DNA of 64,000 nucleotides from Thermanaeromonas toyohensis ToBE. Lineage in GTDB: Bacteria > Bacillota > DSM-521 > Neomoorellales > Neomoorellaceae. A model generated the notes under the pieces. The model did no database searches. It saw only the letters and a program-made list of their open reading frames with translations, and was not told the DNA's origin. The stretch is from assembly GCF_900176005.1 (NCBI RefSeq), contig NZ_LT838272.1, positions 2,685,587-2,749,586 of the forward strand, written 5' to 3'. How positions within the stretch are numbered: the first letter of the stretch is position 1; every line of letters starts with the position of its first letter. The translations under genes and the position numbers were made by a program. Shown here piece after piece: positions 18,783 to 27,125 of this stretch.

Positions 18783-19451
18783 CTACCCCGCTCGGCTAGG
18801 GCGGCGGACACCTGTTTCCCGGAAAATAACCATCTCAGCTATATTTACTGCGTGATCGGCCACACGTTCTAAATACCGCGCAACTAACGCAAGATAGCTA
18901 GCCTGGTCTACATATTGGGCACCTTTTTTCATATAATCCACAAGCTCTTCATAAAGGTTTTCAAAAAGCCGGTCTACCTCGTCATCAGAAGCTATAACTT
19001 CTTTCGCTGTTTCTATTTTTCGAGTCACGAAGGCCTCTAAGCTTTTGCGTAGCATACCCTGGGCTAACTGGCTCATACGGGGTATGTCAACTAGGGGCTT
19101 AAAGTAGGGACCTTGACCGGCTAGCCGTAGGGCTATCTCTGCAATATTTACAGCGTAATCACCAATACGCTCCAGTTCTCTGCCCACCCGCATAACTGTG
19201 GCTAAGATCCGTAAGTCTTTGTCTAAAGGTTGTTGTAGGGAAATAAGTTCTAAAGCCCTTTCTTCGATATCGTAGTTCCAGTCGTCGGTTAAAGTATCAT
19301 CCTCGATAACCTGCCTAGCTAAAACTACGTCCTGCTGTTTTAAAGCTTCCAAGGCTTTGGCTACACTTGCTTCTACATGGTCACCCATGCGGAGGATGTC
19401 CCTCTCTAGTTCTAGTAAAGCACGGTCGTAAGCGCTTAAAGGCCTGGACAT
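18783..19451 (-). CDS. phoU: Phosphate-signalling protein PhoU
   Basis: 222 residues, the standard PhoU length, with two similar three-helix halves. Each carries the metal-binding E-x-x-R/E-R-x-x-D pattern (VGRELERIGDYAVNIAEIA and VARYLERVADHAVNIAEMV). PhoU restrains phosphate uptake and signalling. Here it is linked to an NptA-type symporter, not a PstSCAB system. It begins only 5 bases after mobB ends. Confidence 0.95.
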   Translation of the reverse strand: MSRPLSAYDRALLELERDILRMGDHVEASVAKALEALKQQDVVLARQVIEDDTLTDDWNYDIEERALELISLQQPLDKDLRILATVMRVGRELERIGDYAVNIAEIALRLAGQGPYFKPLVDIPRMSQLAQGMLRKSLEAFVTRKIETAKEVIASDDEVDRLFENLYEELVDYMKKGAQYVDQASYLALVARYLERVADHAVNIAEMVIFRETGVRRPSRAG

Positions 19452-19456
19452 AATCC

Positions 19457-19969
19457 TTACACCCTCCGCTTAAGGATTTGGGTTTCTATAAAGTCAGCTA
19501 AGCCAGCTACATCATCCAACCCGAAAAGAGGAACCTTGACTAGCAGGGGTTCATCGGTGACCACAGCTAGAAGTTCTTCTTCCGTACAAAGAAGGCCACC
19601 TCCCATTGCTTTCCGGTGAACTTCAATCTTGGGCTTATTCCCTCGCTTATAACCCTCGGTAATTATTAGATCTACACCCTTGATGCGGGAAGCCACCTCG
19701 TCTAAAGTAAGTTCCCGCTCTACTTTTTCGATAAAGGCTACTTTGCTAGGAGAAGATATAGCCACAATATCGGCGCCAGCCTCGGCATGTTTCCAGGTAT
19801 CTTTCCCTGGTCTATCGATATCGAAACCATGGGTATCGTGTTTTATGGTAGCGATCCGGTAGCCCCTGGACTTAAGTTCGGGTATAAGTTTCACCAGCAA
19901 AGTAGTCTTACCTACATCTGATTTGCCTACTACAGAGATAATAGGTATCAAAGCTCCTTCCCTGGTCAA
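19457..19969 (-). CDS. mobB: Molybdopterin-guanine dinucleotide biosynthesis protein MobB
   Basis: 170 residues. A P-loop GTPase fold is shown by ISVVGKSDVGKTTLLVKLI at the start, followed by IATIKHDTHGFDIDRPGKDT and LIITEGYKRGNKPKIEVHR. MobB binds GTP and assists MobA in making the bis-MGD cofactor. The frame opens with TTG at 19969, but a GGAAGGAG sequence sits just inside it, so the exact start is uncertain by several codons. It lies between moeA and phoU in the same direction. Confidence 0.93.
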   Translation of the reverse strand: MTREGALIPIISVVGKSDVGKTTLLVKLIPELKSRGYRIATIKHDTHGFDIDRPGKDTWKHAEAGADIVAISSPSKVAFIEKVERELTLDEVASRIKGVDLIITEGYKRGNKPKIEVHRKAMGGGLLCTEEELLAVVTDEPLLVKVPLFGLDDVAGLADFIETQILKRRV

Positions 19970-20030
19970 AAAATCTGCCCAAACTTACCTTTCCGGCAGA
20001 CCGGCCCCCGACCAGGTATTCGCCTCCTTT

Positions 20031-21269
20031 CTAGATATTCGATTTGTCCTCCAAGGGACAAGGTAACAGAGGGCCGTAATTTAGAGGTATAAAATTTACC
20101 TCGGTCTCCCTAGGTATAGGTGAGGTACCAGGTGGGAGATCTACAAGGGCATTGGCACCTATTCCAGCCTTTAAAGCACCTTGACCTAAGTTTACCGGGG
20201 TTAACTCCCAGATACCCTGCACGTTGCGCGCACGAGCATAAAGGAAAACCCGCTGCCGCCTTTCCTTCCCCACCTGTTCTACTAGTATCCCTTTCCAGAA
20301 GCAGGGCCTTAGTTCCTTTCCAGCTAAGGCCTTTATTAGTGGGCGTACCAGAAGATGAAAGGCTACCAAGGCTGCTGAAGGCATACCAGGTAGTCCTACA
20401 AGGAACCGTGACCCCACTCTGGCCACTATTATCCGCCCCCCAGGGCGAAAATTAACCCTAGTAAATAAGAACTCAGCTCCAACTTCTATAAAGGCGCGGG
20501 CTGTAAAGTCATATTTCCCTTCCCCTGTCCCGCCACAAGTTATTACTAAATCAACTAAGTCTAGTTTAGATCTTATTAGAGAGACCAGGTTTTTCAAATC
20601 ATCAGGTACGGGGGGAAAAGAATAAACTTGAACTCCGTCCAACCGTAAGCTAGCCTCTAAGGCAAACAAGTTACTGCTTGGTATAGTACTTTCCTCCCAT
20701 TCACCTATATCCCGCAGTTCACTGCCCACAGCTACTAAAGCCACCTGTGGCTGGGGACGGACAGTTACTTCCCTAAACCCCAGGGCAGCGAGCAATCCTA
20801 TTTCTGGCGGTGTCAAAGGCATTCCTGGAACAAGTATTTTTTCCCCCTGCTCTATCTCCTCCCCTACCTTCTGGATCAGAGAGGCTAGAACGATGGGGTC
20901 TACCTTAAAAGGTAGGTGCAGCCTTTTTCCTTCTTCCTGGGCCCATTCCTGAGGGAGGATTCCTATGGTACCCCTAGGTACAGGTGCACCAGTAAAAATA
21001 CGCACCGCTTCCCCAGGGCCTAAAGGTTTGGGGTAACCGCCTCCAGCAGGTACTTCTCCTACCAAACGGTACTCCTGGGATAAAGATGGTCCTAAGGCAT
21101 ATCCATCCACCCGCGAACGGGGAAAGGGTGGAAAGGAAACTGGAGAAGTAATTTCCTCAGCCAGAACAAGGCCTGCTGCTTCGGCCAAAGGGACCTTTTT
21201 AGGTGGTAAGGGATGGGCGATTTTATTCAGTAAACTTAAGGCTTCTTCCCATTCTAGGATTCTGCTCAT
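20031..21269 (-). CDS. moeA: Molybdopterin molybdenumtransferase MoeA
   Basis: 412 residues, the family's usual length. MoeA inserts molybdate (or tungstate) into adenylylated molybdopterin. Motifs: PFPRSRVDGYAL at the N-terminus, RIFTGAPVPRGT, the MPT-binding LVITCGGTGEGKYDFT, and VGLPGMPSAALVAFHLLV. The start overlaps the mobA stop by four bases (ATGA), a sign of coupled translation. Cofactor made here would serve enzymes such as formate dehydrogenase. Confidence 0.95.
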   Translation of the reverse strand: MSRILEWEEALSLLNKIAHPLPPKKVPLAEAAGLVLAEEITSPVSFPPFPRSRVDGYALGPSLSQEYRLVGEVPAGGGYPKPLGPGEAVRIFTGAPVPRGTIGILPQEWAQEEGKRLHLPFKVDPIVLASLIQKVGEEIEQGEKILVPGMPLTPPEIGLLAALGFREVTVRPQPQVALVAVGSELRDIGEWEESTIPSSNLFALEASLRLDGVQVYSFPPVPDDLKNLVSLIRSKLDLVDLVITCGGTGEGKYDFTARAFIEVGAEFLFTRVNFRPGGRIIVARVGSRFLVGLPGMPSAALVAFHLLVRPLIKALAGKELRPCFWKGILVEQVGKERRQRVFLYARARNVQGIWELTPVNLGQGALKAGIGANALVDLPPGTSPIPRETEVNFIPLNYGPLLPCPLEDKSNI

Positions 21270-21877
21270 ACTTTGGCTCCGCCTTCCCTTTGGTTCTTTA
21301 TCTTCCGCCTGGCTATATCCAGATCGGCAGGAGTATTTATGTTAAAAAAAATTGTATCCAAATCTCCAAAACGCCTTAAAACTTCAGCCTCTAGTAGGCG
21401 GAGCCGAACAGCAGGGTAAAAAGCAATAACCTGGGTAAGTTTTCTTTTAAGACAACTCTCAATAGGTAGGAGACAGCTTCGTGAATATACTGCATGTAAG
21501 GGCTGGTAAGATCCACGTAATCGAGGCACTGCTCCATCGAAACCCTGGGCTTCTTTTACCATAAAAGTTATCAATTCTAGATTAAGAAAGGGCATATCGC
21601 AAGCGACTACAAAGTTATACCAATAAGGTGATACTAGAAGGCCGGCATGGATTCCACTTAAAGGGCCCTGGGCCGGAAATATATCTTGCACCAGTTTAAC
21701 TTGTAAGTCTTGATATAATTCGGGTTCGTTAGTCACAAGAATAATTTCGGGGAAAAGAAGCTTAAGTAATCCTACTACTCTCCCTATCATGGTTTCCTGC
21801 CCTAAGGAGAGCAAGGCCTTGTTAGTACCCATACGGGTACTTCTGCCACCAGCCAACACAATACCAGCTGCTTCCAT
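21266..21877 (-). CDS. mobA: Molybdenum cofactor guanylyltransferase MobA
   Basis: 203 residues from the ATG at 21877. The frame is open for 65 codons upstream, but that stretch lies inside the LysR gene in another frame, and the family start is MEAAGIVLAGGRSTRMGTNK, the GTP-binding loop. Other landmarks are the metal-binding VVACDMPFLNLELI and GSYQPLHAVYSRSC. It transfers GMP to molybdopterin. It starts 9 bases after the LysR gene stops and overlaps moeA. Confidence 0.92.
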   Translation of the reverse strand: MEAAGIVLAGGRSTRMGTNKALLSLGQETMIGRVVGLLKLLFPEIILVTNEPELYQDLQVKLVQDIFPAQGPLSGIHAGLLVSPYWYNFVVACDMPFLNLELITFMVKEAQGFDGAVPRLRGSYQPLHAVYSRSCLLPIESCLKRKLTQVIAFYPAVRLRLLEAEVLRRFGDLDTIFFNINTPADLDIARRKIKNQREGGAKV

Positions 21878-21885
21878 GGTTAAAA

Positions 21886-22806
21886 CTACCCTACCTGTGT
21901 ATTGGAATAGTACCAGCCCGGCCGCCAGCCTTCCACAAATTCTACAAAAGCAGCTGCCGGAGGAGATAGCTGCCGGGCACGCCGCACCAGGTAAAGATAT
22001 CTTTTTAACTGGACACCCTCTATAGGAACAGTAACTAAACGCCCTAGACGCAACGATTTTTCTGCTGCCCATCGGCTGACTAAAGAAATGCCTAAGCCTG
22101 CCTCCACAGCATTTACTACTGCTTCCGTACTCCCTAATTCTGCCACTATTTTTTCTGGCCGCAGAGTGAAACCAAGGGCTTTAAGTAATTCCTCTGCTGA
22201 TCGCCGGGTCCCTGAACCTTCCTTTCGCCAGACCCACAGGGCCTCAGCTAAATCTTGGATGGTAAGACAGGACCTACTAGACCAAGGATGTCCAGGGGGA
22301 AGTATCAATATAAGCTCATCTTCTACTAGTCTCTGATAAAGCAACCCTCGCTTGCGCTCCTCGACCCCTACCACTCCTAGATCAATGTCTCCACCCGTTA
22401 ATCGATGGATAATTTCTTCAGAATCCCCTATTTCTAATTCGACTTCTACTTGGGGATACTTATTCTTAAAAGGCCCAATTAAACGCGGCAAGATATAATG
22501 TCCGGGTATAGTACTAGCTCCCAAAATTAGTTTCCCCCGGACTAAGCTAGCCATTTCCGCCAGTTCCCGACGTGTCTGTTCCAGGAGACGTAAGATCTCC
22601 CGGGCCCGGCGGTAAAAGAGGTGACCACCGGGGGTAAGTTTCACTTCCCGGCTAGAGCGTTCTAAAAGGCGCAATCCTAATAGTTCTTCTAAAGCTTTAA
22701 GTTGTTTACTCACTGCTGGCTGGGTGAGGTGCAACTCTTCCGCTGCGGCGGAAAGGGTACCTTTTTCCACGGTGACAATGAAAGTTTCCAATAAGTTAAG
22801 ATTCAT
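21886..22806 (-). CDS. LysR-family transcriptional regulator
   Basis: 306 residues. The N-terminal winged helix-turn-helix is typical (LLETFIVTVEKGTLSAAAEE, LTQPAVSKQLKALEELLG). The rest is a LysR substrate-binding domain of the CysB type (GSTEAVVNAVEAGLGISLVS). It heads the mobA-moeA-mobB-phoU-nptA run and is divergent from lactate dehydrogenase with only 39 bases between starts. LysR regulators in such a position often control the divergent gene. Selenium- or molybdenum-related LysR proteins of this kind are known in acetogens, but the ligand here is unknown. Confidence 0.9.
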   Translation of the reverse strand: MNLNLLETFIVTVEKGTLSAAAEELHLTQPAVSKQLKALEELLGLRLLERSSREVKLTPGGHLFYRRAREILRLLEQTRRELAEMASLVRGKLILGASTIPGHYILPRLIGPFKNKYPQVEVELEIGDSEEIIHRLTGGDIDLGVVGVEERKRGLLYQRLVEDELILILPPGHPWSSRSCLTIQDLAEALWVWRKEGSGTRRSAEELLKALGFTLRPEKIVAELGSTEAVVNAVEAGLGISLVSRWAAEKSLRLGRLVTVPIEGVQLKRYLYLVRRARQLSPPAAAFVEFVEGWRPGWYYSNTQVG

Positions 22807-22845
22807 AGCTTAAATAACCTACCTCTCCAAGGAGGGTCCACAACC

Positions 22846-23799
22846 ATGCCTAAACAGGGTACAGCTAAAGTGGCCATAATAGGAGCCGGATATGTAGGAT
22901 CTACTACAGCTTTTTCCCTTCTTTTCAGCGGCGTAGTAGGAGAGATTGTTCTCGTAGACATAAACCGGGCTAAAGCGCAAGGTGAAGCCATGGATCTTTC
23001 CCATGCCGCCACCCTAATCCGTCCGCTAAAAATCCTATCTGGTGAACCCCGCGACTGCGCCGGGGCGGACATCCTTATCTTCACTGCTGGAGCCAATCAG
23101 CGCCCTGGTGAAAGCCGCCTGGATCTCGTTCACCGTAATGCTCGCCTGGTTCAAGAGGCCCTTCCCGAGTTTATCCATTATTGCCCAGATGCTCTAATAC
23201 TTATGGTAACTAATCCAGTGGATATTCTTACGTATGTGGCCTGGAAAGTTTCCCATCTTCCTCCCTCCCGCGTCTTAGGGTCCGGTACCGTATTAGATAG
23301 CGCCCGTTTTCGCCACCTCTTAAGCCTTCAGGTAGGAGTAGATCCCAGAAATATCCACGCTTATGTCATCGGTGAACATGGAGATACCGAAGTCCCCGTC
23401 TTCAGCTTAGCCAACATCGCCGGTATATGGCTAGATGAGTTCCCCTTGACTAAAGGAACAGTAGACCGGGATCTTTTTAAAGCGGATATAAGCCATCAGG
23501 TGCGGGAAGCAGCTTATGAAATTATCCAACGCAAAGGATTTACCTCCTACGGTGTAGCCCTGGCCTTGACCAGGATCACTGAAGCTATACTCCGGGATGA
23601 AAGACGCGTCTTAACTATCTCCAGCGTGATCCATGACCTCTATGATATTAACTATGAAGTTGCTTTAAGCCTGCCTTGCGTTATAGGGCGGGAGGGGCGG
23701 ATAAGCGTACTACCGTTACCCTTAGCTCCGGGAGAAAAGCTGGCCCTTCACCGCTCAGCTGAAACCTTACGGGAAGTCATCGAGACCCTTAAAATTTAG
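22846..23799 (+). CDS. ldh: L-lactate dehydrogenase
   Basis: 317 residues. The NAD site is VAIIGAGYVGSTTAFSL. The active-site loop reads GANQRPGESR, and the glutamine at that position marks lactate rather than malate as substrate. Catalytic residues follow in GSGTVLDSARFR (substrate arginine) and IGEHGDTEVP (proton-relay histidine). It reduces pyruvate to lactate with NADH. The ATG follows AAGGAGG. The promoter must lie within the divergent LysR gene. The stop overlaps the end of the convergent triple-HTH gene by four bases. Confidence 0.96.
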   Translation: MPKQGTAKVAIIGAGYVGSTTAFSLLFSGVVGEIVLVDINRAKAQGEAMDLSHAATLIRPLKILSGEPRDCAGADILIFTAGANQRPGESRLDLVHRNARLVQEALPEFIHYCPDALILMVTNPVDILTYVAWKVSHLPPSRVLGSGTVLDSARFRHLLSLQVGVDPRNIHAYVIGEHGDTEVPVFSLANIAGIWLDEFPLTKGTVDRDLFKADISHQVREAAYEIIQRKGFTSYGVALALTRITEAILRDERRVLTISSVIHDLYDINYEVALSLPCVIGREGRISVLPLPLAPGEKLALHRSAETLREVIETLKI

Positions 23800-24563
23800 T
23801 GACTACGTTTATAAAGCTGGATAAAATTTAAGATAAAACGGAGCTCCTTTTCCGTACAATTGCACACCAGCCGTAAAACCGCCTGAACTTTGGGATCCAG
23901 AAGCAGGCAACGAACATCCGAGCTCATCTGGTGCAGGATCTCCTCTACCCCGGCATCTTCAGCAATAAAATAACATGGGGAGATCCCTAGCACGGCACCC
24001 AGCTTTTCCAAGGTTTTCAGGGAGGGTTGAACTTTACCTTGTTCAATCTGACCCACCAGTCCAGCAGAGACGCCTGCGGCCTTAGCTAGTTCGGCCTGGG
24101 TCAAGCCCTGCTCTTCCCGGGCCATACGCAGCTTTTGCCCTAAGGTTTCGCCCTGTCCCCATAAAGAACTCAAAGGTACCTGCAAGCCCTCAGCTAGTTT
24201 CTTTATAGTATCCACCGCAGGATACACGTTTCCCCGCTCTATTTCACTCAAGTAAGAAGGAGAAATGCCGACTTGCGCTGCAAACTCTGTCAAAGACAGG
24301 CCTGCCCTCTCCCGGAACAGACGAACCCGCTGTCCAAGTTCTAAGCCCCGGCCCGTACCAGCTTCTACTAGTTGGTCTCGTGGAATGTTCAAGGCTGAAG
24401 CTATGCGGTCCAAGGTTTTGAGGGAAGGCTTTTTGGTACCTCGCTCTATTTCACTGAGGTAAGAAACTGATACTTGAGCCTTTTGGGCGAGGTCTTGAAG
24501 GGAATAACCTCTCCCTTCCCTGAGTTCCCGTATCTTTTGACCACAGATCCTCATTTCGCTCAT
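23796..24563 (-). CDS. Regulator with three tandem XRE/Cro helix-turn-helix domains
   Basis: 255 residues. Three successive XRE domains are visible: residues about 8-62 (YSLQDLAQKAQVSVSYLSEI), 75-130 (LSLTEFAAQVGISPSYLSEI) and 141-195 (LTQAELAKAAGVSAGLVGQI). The last 55 residues are helical and Cys-containing (LLLDPKVQAVLRLVCNCTEK) and unassigned. The first two domains share SVSYLSEIERG/SPSYLSEIERG, suggesting internal duplication. Most XRE regulators carry one domain and dimerise. It has its own strong promoter with a palindrome at the start point, implying autoregulation. The target genes are unknown. Confidence 0.88.
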   Translation of the reverse strand: MSEMRICGQKIRELREGRGYSLQDLAQKAQVSVSYLSEIERGTKKPSLKTLDRIASALNIPRDQLVEAGTGRGLELGQRVRLFRERAGLSLTEFAAQVGISPSYLSEIERGNVYPAVDTIKKLAEGLQVPLSSLWGQGETLGQKLRMAREEQGLTQAELAKAAGVSAGLVGQIEQGKVQPSLKTLEKLGAVLGISPCYFIAEDAGVEEILHQMSSDVRCLLLDPKVQAVLRLVCNCTEKELRFILNFIQLYKRSH

Positions 24564-24587
24564 ACCACCTATTTTTGAAAAACACTA

Positions 24588-24633
24588 TAGTATTACTAGA
24601 GAAAGTATAGGGGTTTGAGAAGAGACTTGTCAA
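24588..24633 (-). promoter_or_regulatory. Promoter and candidate operator of the triple-HTH gene
   Basis: On the minus strand: TTGACA (24633-24628), an 18-base spacer, and TATACT (24609-24604). Just past the -10, near the predicted start point, is the inverted repeat TAGTA-T-TACTA (24588-24598). An XRE protein binding there would block its own transcription; this role is inferred. Confidence 0.7.
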
Positions 24634-24724
24634 CCTGGAAAATCTTCATTCTTTCTTCATAAAGGCCTCAAATTTCCATCATACCCCTGCCTTATACTTA
24701 TATGCAGAAAGGAGGGGTAAGGCC

Positions 24725-25126
24725 ATGTACAAAAAAATAATCCTGATTGTGGCCCTGATTTTCTTGCTGGCCCTAGCCCTGCCAGCAGCCTTCGCTGCCA
24801 TCAGTCCAGATAAAAAAGCGGAGATCGACTCCCTTCACCGGCAGATTGTAGAATTGCGTAAGCAGATCATTGATAAGTATGTAGAAAGCGGCGAGCTCAC
24901 TCCTCAGCAAGGTAATTTCTTAAAAGAGCGGTTGGAACTCATGGAACAGTTCCGCCAGAACAATAACCTCGGACCTTGGTATTGTTGGGGTCCCGGAGGC
25001 ATGATGGGAGGCTGGGGTCCCGGAGGTATGATGGGAGGTTGGGGAGCTGGTTTCCTAAGGGGGCCGGAGAATAAAGGTGCGAGCTTTGGCCCAGCCTATG
25101 GCTTAAGTTTAATGCGAGGGCTGTAG
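24725..25126 (+). CDS. DUF2680 (YckD-like) exported protein with Gly-Met-Trp repeat
   Basis: 133 residues. A signal peptide ends near AAFA (about residue 22). The following SPDKKAEIDSLHRQIVELRK ... IIDKYVESGELTPQQGNFLK is the DUF2680/YckD helical region. The tail contains two copies of WGPGGMMGG, then a Gly-rich end. The ribosome site is GAAAGGAGGGG. It is divergent from the triple-HTH gene and followed by a clear terminator, so it is a single-gene unit. The family's function is not known. Confidence 0.8.
   Translation: MYKKIILIVALIFLLALALPAAFAAISPDKKAEIDSLHRQIVELRKQIIDKYVESGELTPQQGNFLKERLELMEQFRQNNNLGPWYCWGPGGMMGGWGPGGMMGGWGAGFLRGPENKGASFGPAYGLSLMRGL
24986..25039 (+). repeat. 27-base tandem coding repeat (WGPGGMMGG x2)
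   Basis: Two adjacent 27-base units (24986-25012 and 25013-25039) each encode WGPGGMMGG. They differ only at third codon positions, and a partial third unit (WG) follows. The silent differences suggest the peptide repeat is kept by selection. Confidence 0.8.
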
Positions 25127-25171
25127 GGCAGAGGATCACGGCCGTACAAGGGGAGACTAATACAGCTCTAG

Positions 25172-25198
25172 CAGGGGGGTAACCCCCTGTTTTTCTTT
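25172..25198 (+). terminator. Rho-independent terminator after the DUF2680 gene
   Basis: CAGGGGG (25172-25178), a four-base loop, CCCCCTG (25183-25189), then TTTTTCTTT. Confidence 0.92.
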
Positions 25199-25308
25199 GT
25201 ACCCGCATCTTAAGCGTTTACCGGCGAGATATAAGCCAATATAGCTTGAGGAACAAGGATAGAAGAAGTGCAAAAAGGGAAAACTGGCGCAGGAAAAGGT
25301 TCTACCCA

Positions 25309-25337
25309 TTGGTAATAACTCCAGGCAGTGCTATAAT
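25309..25337 (+). promoter_or_regulatory. Probable promoter of the glycosyltransferase gene
   Basis: TTGGTA (25309-25314), a 17-base spacer and TATAAT (25332-25337), 42 bases before the start codon. Confidence 0.6.
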
Positions 25338-25378
25338 TATATCCGGTTGAATTACCCAAAATATGGAGGAGACGGGAT

Positions 25379-26803
25379 ATGGACTGGGAAACGGGACTAG
25401 AAATGGCACAGGTGTTGTATCTCGCTGCCATGGGATTTTATGTGTTATTCTTCCTCTTGTTTTTAAGATATTTTATCTGGATGTGGTATGCGGAAAAACA
25501 TTTTTGGAGAAAGCGGCCAGCTTTAACCATCGAAAAGGTGGAAGCCCTGGCCCGGGCAAAAGGTCTGGATCTCCCGTTTTTCTCTGTCCTAGTCCCGGCT
25601 CGTAATGAAGCCGAGGTGATAGCCAACACTATAGAACATCTGGCTTCGCTAGAGTACCCTAAAGATCGTTACGAAATCGTAGTCATCACTGATGAGAAAG
25701 AACTTTTAGCCCGGCAAGAGGAGGGAGGTAATGGACCTACTACTCAAGATGTAGTGGAAGCCAAGATCAGGGAATTTGCTACCCGCAAGGAAGTTCCCCA
25801 GCTAAAACATTGTACAGTACCCTATGATTTTGACGGGCGTTTCCAGGGCTTCTGCCTAGGTCGAGTAGTTCCTTCCACCAAAGGCCGCGCCTTAAACTAC
25901 GGTCTCTCATACGTGGACCCGCGTGCTATCATTTGCGGTTTTTACGATGCTGAAAGTCACCCAGAGAAAAAAGTACTTCTATACATAGCTTGGTCCTACT
26001 TGCAGGATCCCCGGGATAGGATCTGGCAGGGGCCAGTATTCCAGGTCCGTAATTTTTTCCAGCTAGGCTTTATCACCAAAGTGGCAGCCCTTTACCAAGC
26101 TATCGCCCATAAGTGGTATATGCCCGTGCTTATGAAGCGTTTACCTTTTGTAGGTGGTACTAACCTCTTTATTAGCCGCAAGCTCCTAGAGAGGATCGGT
26201 GGCTATGATCACCGGGCCTTGACAGAAGATCTAGAGTTGGGAGTAAGGGCATATCTAGAGACAGGGGTGTGGGCAGAATATTTCCCCTTCTTTAGCACCG
26301 AACAGACACCGGCCACTTTCCAGGCGTTTTTCCGCCAGCGCCTGCGGTGGGGAAGTGGCCATCTCCAGGTATGCGATAAATTCCGTTGGGCCCATCAGTA
26401 TGATTGGTCTAAACGTGCTCCCCTGTTATATAATCTCTTTTGGAAAGGCCAAGGTGAATGGACACTTTATCAAGGAGCTGTTCTAGTCCCGTTAAGCTTC
26501 TTACTCTTAGGGATTAACGGGTACCTAGATCCTTCAATACTACCATTAGGTGTTCGCCAAGCGCTACATTATCTTTTCGTGATTTACTTCGTCTTCACCT
26601 TTTATATTTTCTTCCATTTTAGGCGGCTTATGGATCCAGTACCCTGGTATGAACAAATTCTTGGAGCCTTACAGCTTTTAGCCTTACCTATAGCCAGCTT
26701 CTTCCTCCCCTTACCTTATACTTCTGCCTCGATCATGAAATTGCTTAACCGCCAGCCCCAGGTCTGGGTGAAAACTCCTCGCACGAAGGAGGCCACCCAC
26801 TGA
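25379..26803 (+). CDS. Membrane family-2 glycosyltransferase (QxxRW type)
   Basis: 474 residues. One N-terminal membrane segment precedes a GT-A catalytic domain (FFSVLVPARNEAEVIANTIE; a DAES acceptor motif in CGFYDAESHPE; TEDLELGVRAY). QRLRWGSGHLQ is the QxxRW motif of processive cellulose/hyaluronan-type synthases, followed by several C-terminal membrane helices. Such enzymes polymerise or transfer sugars from nucleotide donors at the membrane. It stands alone with its own promoter and a GGAGGAG ribosome site, so neither the sugar nor the pathway is evident. Confidence 0.88.
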   Translation: MDWETGLEMAQVLYLAAMGFYVLFFLLFLRYFIWMWYAEKHFWRKRPALTIEKVEALARAKGLDLPFFSVLVPARNEAEVIANTIEHLASLEYPKDRYEIVVITDEKELLARQEEGGNGPTTQDVVEAKIREFATRKEVPQLKHCTVPYDFDGRFQGFCLGRVVPSTKGRALNYGLSYVDPRAIICGFYDAESHPEKKVLLYIAWSYLQDPRDRIWQGPVFQVRNFFQLGFITKVAALYQAIAHKWYMPVLMKRLPFVGGTNLFISRKLLERIGGYDHRALTEDLELGVRAYLETGVWAEYFPFFSTEQTPATFQAFFRQRLRWGSGHLQVCDKFRWAHQYDWSKRAPLLYNLFWKGQGEWTLYQGAVLVPLSFLLLGINGYLDPSILPLGVRQALHYLFVIYFVFTFYIFFHFRRLMDPVPWYEQILGALQLLALPIASFFLPLPYTSASIMKLLNRQPQVWVKTPRTKEATH

Positions 26804-26898
26804 CCAGGGTTTAAGGTATGAAAATCTTTCCGGCCGTACAAAATACGTAATGTTCTCTGGAAAAGAAAAGTTAAACTTTTGTAAGGAGGTATCCTAAG

Positions 26899-27087
26899 GT
26901 GAAGGTTTACGTAGATCAAGATCTCTGTATTGCTTGTGGCGCTTGTATAGATCTGTGTCCGGCGGTATTTGATTGGAACGATGAAGGCCTTTCCCATGTC
27001 ATTGTGGATGAGGTACCTGAAGACTCCGAGGATTGTGCCCGGGAAGCCATTGAGTCCTGTCCAAGTGAGGCGATAAAAGAGGTATAA
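26899..27087 (+). CDS. Ferredoxin, single [4Fe-4S] cluster
   Basis: 62 residues. CIACGACIDLCP near the N-terminus plus a lone cysteine in ESCPSEAI ligate one [4Fe-4S] cluster; the second cluster of the common 2[4Fe-4S] ferredoxins is missing. The acidic middle (DEVPEDSEDCA) is usual for electron carriers and similar to Thermotoga-type ferredoxin. The GTG start at 26899 follows a perfect AAGGAGGT. It is monocistronic with a terminator 13 bases after the stop. It could serve CO dehydrogenase or other ferredoxin enzymes. Confidence 0.93.
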   Translation: MKVYVDQDLCIACGACIDLCPAVFDWNDEGLSHVIVDEVPEDSEDCAREAIESCPSEAIKEV

Positions 27088-27100
27088 AGAAGAAGAGAGA

Positions 27101-27125
27101 AGGGGGCATAAACGCCCCCTTCATT
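27101..27125 (+). terminator. Terminator between ferredoxin and DUF3243
   Basis: AGGGGGC (27101-27107), a six-base loop, GCCCCCT (27114-27120), then TCATTT. The stem abuts the stop of the convergent gene and may serve both directions. Confidence 0.85.

Noticed and set aside
21878-22072. 65-codon N-terminal extension of mobA
   Set aside because: It lies within lysR in another frame, is Cys-rich and unlike MobA; the family start and gene spacing fit the ATG at 21877.
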